From positions 1-18,582 of the forward strand of contig JAHIPE010000269.1 of NCBI GenBank assembly GCA_018894655.1: a stretch of DNA of 18,582 nt, read 5' to 3'. Of this stretch, positions 15,779-18,582 are shown one piece after another; within the stretch, counting starts at the first letter, position 1, and every line of letters begins with the position of its first letter. The notes beneath the pieces were generated by a model. The model was not told where the DNA came from and did no database searches. It saw only the letters and a list, made by a program, of their open reading frames with translations. Source of the stretch: Actinomycetota bacterium. GTDB taxonomy: Bacteria; Actinomycetota; Geothermincolia; Fen-727; Anoxymicrobiaceae. The position numbers and the translations under genes were made by a program.

Positions 15779-16743
15779 TACATATCGCGTTTCAAGCTGA
15801 ACAACGGGCAGTTCCCCCAATCGGTGCATTCGATCCGTTCTTCGCCCTGGAGCTTGATGAGGTGGCTCATGGCGATCTGGATACCGGGGAACATCCTTAG
15901 ATGCTCGCGAGGGAAAAGCAGGTTAGTGAGCTGAAGGAGGGACATCGAACCCCCCGATAACGCCCGTACCACCAGGCGCTCGCGCGATAGGATTACGTCC
16001 CTGGTGTGTGCGATCGCCCCGGCAACGTCGGTGATGTCCTCCCCGTGTGAGGGCATGACGACGTCGACGTCCAGCGACTCCGCCTTCTCCAGGCTCTCCA
16101 GGTAGCCCCGCGCGCCACCGCCGGAGGGGCAGTACCAGGCCACCACCTTGCCGATGATGTCGCCGGAGAGTAGAACCCGGTTCTCATCGTCGTAGAGGGA
16201 GATGTGCCCGGGCGCGTGTCCGGGCGTGTGTAGCACCCGGAGGCGCCTGCCGCCCAGGGGGAGCACGTCCCCCTCCCTGACCGTATCGGTTGCCTCCGCG
16301 GACCCCATAGGGCAGAGGCCCTTGAAGTAGTCGATGATGTTAATGGAATCGGGGTCCGTATCTCCCAGCCGTTCCTTGTAGTACCGGGTGATGAGGGACA
16401 TATCGAAGCTCCGGTTTAGCAACTGAGGGTCGCGGGCGAGCGGTTTCTCCAGCTTGTGGATGTAGATGCGAGGGTCCGCTTCCTCGAGTATGAACGGCAC
16501 CGCCCCCATGTGGTCGGGGTGGGCGTGCGAGAGCACCAGCGTGTGCACATCGGCCACATTGAACCCGTGGTTCCGGATGAACGTCCGCAACTTCTCGTAG
16601 GCGTCGGGGGACCCGCAGCCGGCGTCGATCAGGATCGCCCCGTCGCGGTCGGTGAGCAGGAAGCTGTTGGCCGGCGCCGGCCACATGTGCGTTTCCGGCC
16701 TGTAGGCATGGATGGCGGACGGCTTCATGTCGGAGAACAGCAC
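15778..16743 (-). CDS. Metallo-beta-lactamase-fold hydrolase
   Basis: A 321-aa protein with the binuclear metal motif HAHPDH (His73, His75, Asp77, His78), a later His in HTPGHAPGH, an SGD segment and PSHGED. The C-terminal third is helical, as in the glyoxalase II / LACTB2-like branch, which often hydrolyses thioesters or lactones. The substrate cannot be read from sequence. GTG 16743 is taken as the start; ATG 16728 is an alternative. It follows the acyl-CoA dehydrogenase stop by 12 bp, so the two are an operon, and a CoA-thioester substrate is an attractive inference. The TAG stop is built from the flanking TA and the first base of palindromic element copy 3. Confidence 0.83.
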   Translation of the reverse strand: MLFSDMKPSAIHAYRPETHMWPAPANSFLLTDRDGAILIDAGCGSPDAYEKLRTFIRNHGFNVADVHTLVLSHAHPDHMGAVPFILEEADPRIYIHKLEKPLARDPQLLNRSFDMSLITRYYKERLGDTDPDSINIIDYFKGLCPMGSAEATDTVREGDVLPLGGRRLRVLHTPGHAPGHISLYDDENRVLLSGDIIGKVVAWYCPSGGGARGYLESLEKAESLDVDVVMPSHGEDITDVAGAIAHTRDVILSRERLVVRALSGGSMSLLQLTNLLFPREHLRMFPGIQIAMSHLIKLQGEERIECTDWGNCPLFSLKRDM

Positions 16744-16755
16744 CCCCGGCCGCCC

Positions 16756-17901
16756 TTATCCAATCCCAATCATCCGGACGATTATCTCTTTCATCACCTC
16801 ATCGGTCCCGCCGCCGATAGGCACCAGGCGGATGTCCCGGTACGCCCGCGCTATGTCGTACTCCTCCATGTAGCCGTAACCGCCGTAGATCTGCAGGCAG
16901 GTGTCGATGACGCGACAGGCCATGCGCCCGCAATACAGCTTGGCCATGGAAACCTCCTTGATGGGGTTTCCGCCGTCCACGTAGAGCTTCAGGGCGTGGT
17001 AGGTCAAGGCGCGGCCGGCCTCGATCTCGGTGGCCATGTCGGCGAAGTAATGGGCTATCACCTGGAACTTGGAGATCGGCTGGCCGAACGCCTGTCGCTG
17101 CTTGGCGTACTCCATCGACTTGTTCATGGCCTGCTCCGCGCCGGACACCGAGCCCAGCGCCATAGTTAGCCGCTCCCAGGCGAACCCGCCCATTATCTGG
17201 TAGAAGCCGCGGTTCACCTCGCCCAGCAGGGCGTCCGAGGGGACCCGCATGTCGGTGAACGCCAGTTCCCCGGTGCTGGAGGCCTTCCACCCCAGCTTGT
17301 CCAGTTTGCGCGAGACCTCGAAGCCTGGCGTGTCGGTATCCACCACGAACATAGAGATACCGCCGTACCCCTTGTCGGGGTCGGTCTTGACCGCGAGAAC
17401 CATGAAGTCGCACCTCGCCCCGTTGGTGATGAACGTCTTGGCCCCGTTGATTATCCAGTCGTCCCCGTCTCTCACCGCCCGGGTCTTGATGCTGGCAACA
17501 TCGCTTCCCGCGTCCGGCTCGGTTATACCCAGCGCGCCTATCCACTCGCCCTTCAGCCCGGGGACCAGGTACTTCTTCTTCTGCTCGTCGGTGCCGTAGT
17601 GCAGTATGTGGGGCATGGCGATGGCGACATGCGCCCCGATGTCGGCGGCTACACCCCCCGAGCGGCAGTGGACCATCTCCTCGTGCAGGACCGCCTCGGC
17701 CAGGACGTCATCCCCTCCCCCGTACTCCTCCGGGTAGCGCATTCCCAGGTAGTCGAGCTCGCCCATGCGCAGAAAAACCTCCCGGGGGACCTCGCCCGCC
17801 TCCTCCCACTCATCGGCATGCGGGGCCAGCTCGTTCTCGATGAACTCCCTTACGGTCTGGCGGAGCACGTCATGCTCGGGCTGAAACAGGTCGTAGCTCA
17901 T
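16756..17901 (-). CDS. Acyl-CoA dehydrogenase
   Basis: FAD enzyme that oxidises acyl-CoA to 2-enoyl-CoA. It has 381 aa, the family's normal size. Start ATG 17901 has AAGGAGG 5 nt upstream; the upstream ATG/GTG readings are ignored. The N-terminal helical domain is followed by ITEPDAGSD and the middle beta domain (WIINGAKTFITNG), then FAWERLTMALG, RQAFGQPISKFQ and YGGYGYMEEYDIARAYRD. The usual Glu of medium-chain enzymes, in the segment before GT near the C-terminus, is Gly here (PIGGGTDE). Glu243 in WERL sits where isovaleryl-CoA and long-chain dehydrogenases carry their catalytic base. This suggests an IVD/LCAD-like enzyme; chain length is not determined. Confidence 0.92.
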   Translation of the reverse strand: MSYDLFQPEHDVLRQTVREFIENELAPHADEWEEAGEVPREVFLRMGELDYLGMRYPEEYGGGDDVLAEAVLHEEMVHCRSGGVAADIGAHVAIAMPHILHYGTDEQKKKYLVPGLKGEWIGALGITEPDAGSDVASIKTRAVRDGDDWIINGAKTFITNGARCDFMVLAVKTDPDKGYGGISMFVVDTDTPGFEVSRKLDKLGWKASSTGELAFTDMRVPSDALLGEVNRGFYQIMGGFAWERLTMALGSVSGAEQAMNKSMEYAKQRQAFGQPISKFQVIAHYFADMATEIEAGRALTYHALKLYVDGGNPIKEVSMAKLYCGRMACRVIDTCLQIYGGYGYMEEYDIARAYRDIRLVPIGGGTDEVMKEIIVRMIGIG

Positions 17902-17947
17902 GGAAACCTCCTTGGGGCTATCAATGGCTCCGTGCAACACGGAATGG

Positions 17948-17972
17948 ATTATATCACCAGCGGGTTTGCTGG
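17948..17972 (-). promoter_or_regulatory. Extended -10 promoter with adjacent inverted repeat, acyl-CoA dehydrogenase operon
   Basis: On the minus strand TGATATAAT (TG-A-TATAAT, -10 at 17953-17948) lies about 47 bp before the start codon. Directly upstream, in place of a -35 box, is CCAGC-N6-GCTGG (17957-17972), a possible operator. Confidence 0.55.
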
Positions 17973-18081
17973 TAGGACAAGTAACACCGTCAAGCGATAC
18001 ATGTTTGAGTCGATGAGGTTGCCCGGCGTGGGCTTACTCTCCGGAGCCCTCGTCATCCTCGGTGCCTAGATGGAGGGGGAA

Positions 18082-18384
18082 TTACGGCTCGGCCCCGGTT
18101 GATGCTTCCGTGGGGTTGTCGCTTCCTGGGTGGAACGCCCTGTACCCGTGGTAGGCAAAGCCGATGATCCACAGCCCGATAGGTATGAATATGAACGGCA
18201 GGGCCGGCGGAAACAGGATTCCCATGATTACCAGGTAGGCGCACCCGGAGATAAACCCGGTCAAGTGGAGGAAGAAGTTGAACTTCCCGAGCGCCTCTTT
18301 TACCGCCCTCTGCTTTTCCTCTTCCCTGGCCTGCTCGAGCTTGCGGAATTCCTCCGCCATCGCGGCATCTTCGTCCGTATCCAT
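18082..18384 (-). CDS. Small 2TM-domain membrane protein
   Basis: A 100-aa protein. Residues 1-32 are charged and helical (EEFRKLEQAREEEKQRAVKEA), with coiled-coil character. Two membrane helices follow (about 34-57 and 60-80), joined by a short Pro-containing turn, with HL near the start of the first and YHGYRAF after the second, as in the 2TM domain family. The tail is short and polar. Function is unknown; in other bacteria this domain is sometimes attached to histidine kinases or regulators. ATG 18384 has a modest GAGAG site; ATG 18360 is an alternative. A palindromic element starts 66 bp upstream. Confidence 0.75.
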   Translation of the reverse strand: MDTDEDAAMAEEFRKLEQAREEEKQRAVKEALGKFNFFLHLTGFISGCAYLVIMGILFPPALPFIFIPIGLWIIGFAYHGYRAFHPGSDNPTEASTGAEP

Positions 18385-18449
18385 AAGTCATCTCTCTATC
18401 CTGTTGTGAGTCTGACTGTAACGTAACAAAGGGTTCAGGCACAAACTAA

Positions 18450-18582
18450 GTGCCCCGCTCTATAAATACGCTGGCATTCGAACGCCGCTGCATCCACTCC
18501 GGCTGCGTTCCGCTCCCTCGACGTACTACAGGAGTACGTCTCAGTCACGCGCCTTGCCGGAGCGGCGCTTCGACGCTCTTGG
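18450..18582 (-). repeat. 162-bp palindromic element, copy 4 (cut by window end)
   Basis: 133 bp of the element are present, starting GTGCCCCGCTCTATAAATAC, with apex GTACT-ACAGG-AGTAC. On the minus strand the same frame is open (RERNAAGVDAAAFECQRIY). The left flank is AA. The other end lies outside the window. Confidence 0.88.

Noticed and set aside
15617..15934. Independent protein gene in element copy 3 (plus strand)
   Set aside because: It has no ribosome-binding site; the frame is the element's own 54 codons running into the antisense of the metallo-beta-lactamase gene.
17599..18069. Plus-strand ORF of about 156 codons opposite the acyl-CoA dehydrogenase
   Set aside because: Mostly antisense to a clear acyl-CoA dehydrogenase and its promoter; no family features and no ribosome-binding site.

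Overview
The window is GC-rich, gene-dense bacterial DNA with strong Shine-Dalgarno sites, frequent GTG/TTG starts and short or overlapping gene junctions. The gene content (secreted L,D-transpeptidase with repeats of a type I associate with deep-branching Actinomycetota, ER-type signal peptidase, AbrB with a zinc knuckle, ferredoxin/FAD oxidoreductase pair, acyl-CoA dehydrogenase) suggests an uncultured, probably anaerobic actinobacterium. That assignment is inference; there is no rRNA or other marker gene.

Layout. 1-2233: secreted FN3 / L,D-transpeptidase protein with four exact-period 105-residue repeats. 2250-2440: array of short hairpins. 2457-5112: rsmI (+) convergent with a tldD-abrB operon (-), with a 162-bp palindromic element just upstream of tldD. 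5299-7859: a 4Fe-4S protein and a CrtI/CrtISO-like FAD oxidoreductase. 7871-8045: second hairpin array, one unit of which looks like the terminator of that gene. 8072-14994: a complete tryptophan operon, promoter - trpL - attenuator - trpE-G-D-C-F-B-A. 14966-15541: ER-type signal peptidase (-). 15617-15778: another 162-bp element. 15778-17901: acyl-CoA dehydrogenase and metallo-beta-lactamase-fold hydrolase operon (-). 18082-18384: small 2TM protein (-). 18450-end: a fourth, cut-off 162-bp element.

Two things stand out. First, a family of palindromic elements, exactly 162 bp (54 codons) in each of the three complete copies. One sits inside trpF without breaking the frame, so the predicted TrpF carries a 54-residue insert (residues 92-145) in an alpha-to-beta loop. 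The same frame is open in all four copies. This resembles the logic of Rickettsia palindromic elements, but in an unrelated, GC-rich sequence that I do not recognise. Second, the trp leader encodes an 18-residue peptide with three consecutive Trp codons, followed by six RNA segments that can form either two tandem terminators or two antiterminators: a domino version of ribosome-mediated attenuation, on a transcript that seems to start within a few bases of the leader-peptide ATG.

A second repeat family, at 2250-2440 and 7871-8045, has a constant 9-nt loop (CCTGAGAGA) and a constant TCAA tail but two different, internally complementary stems.
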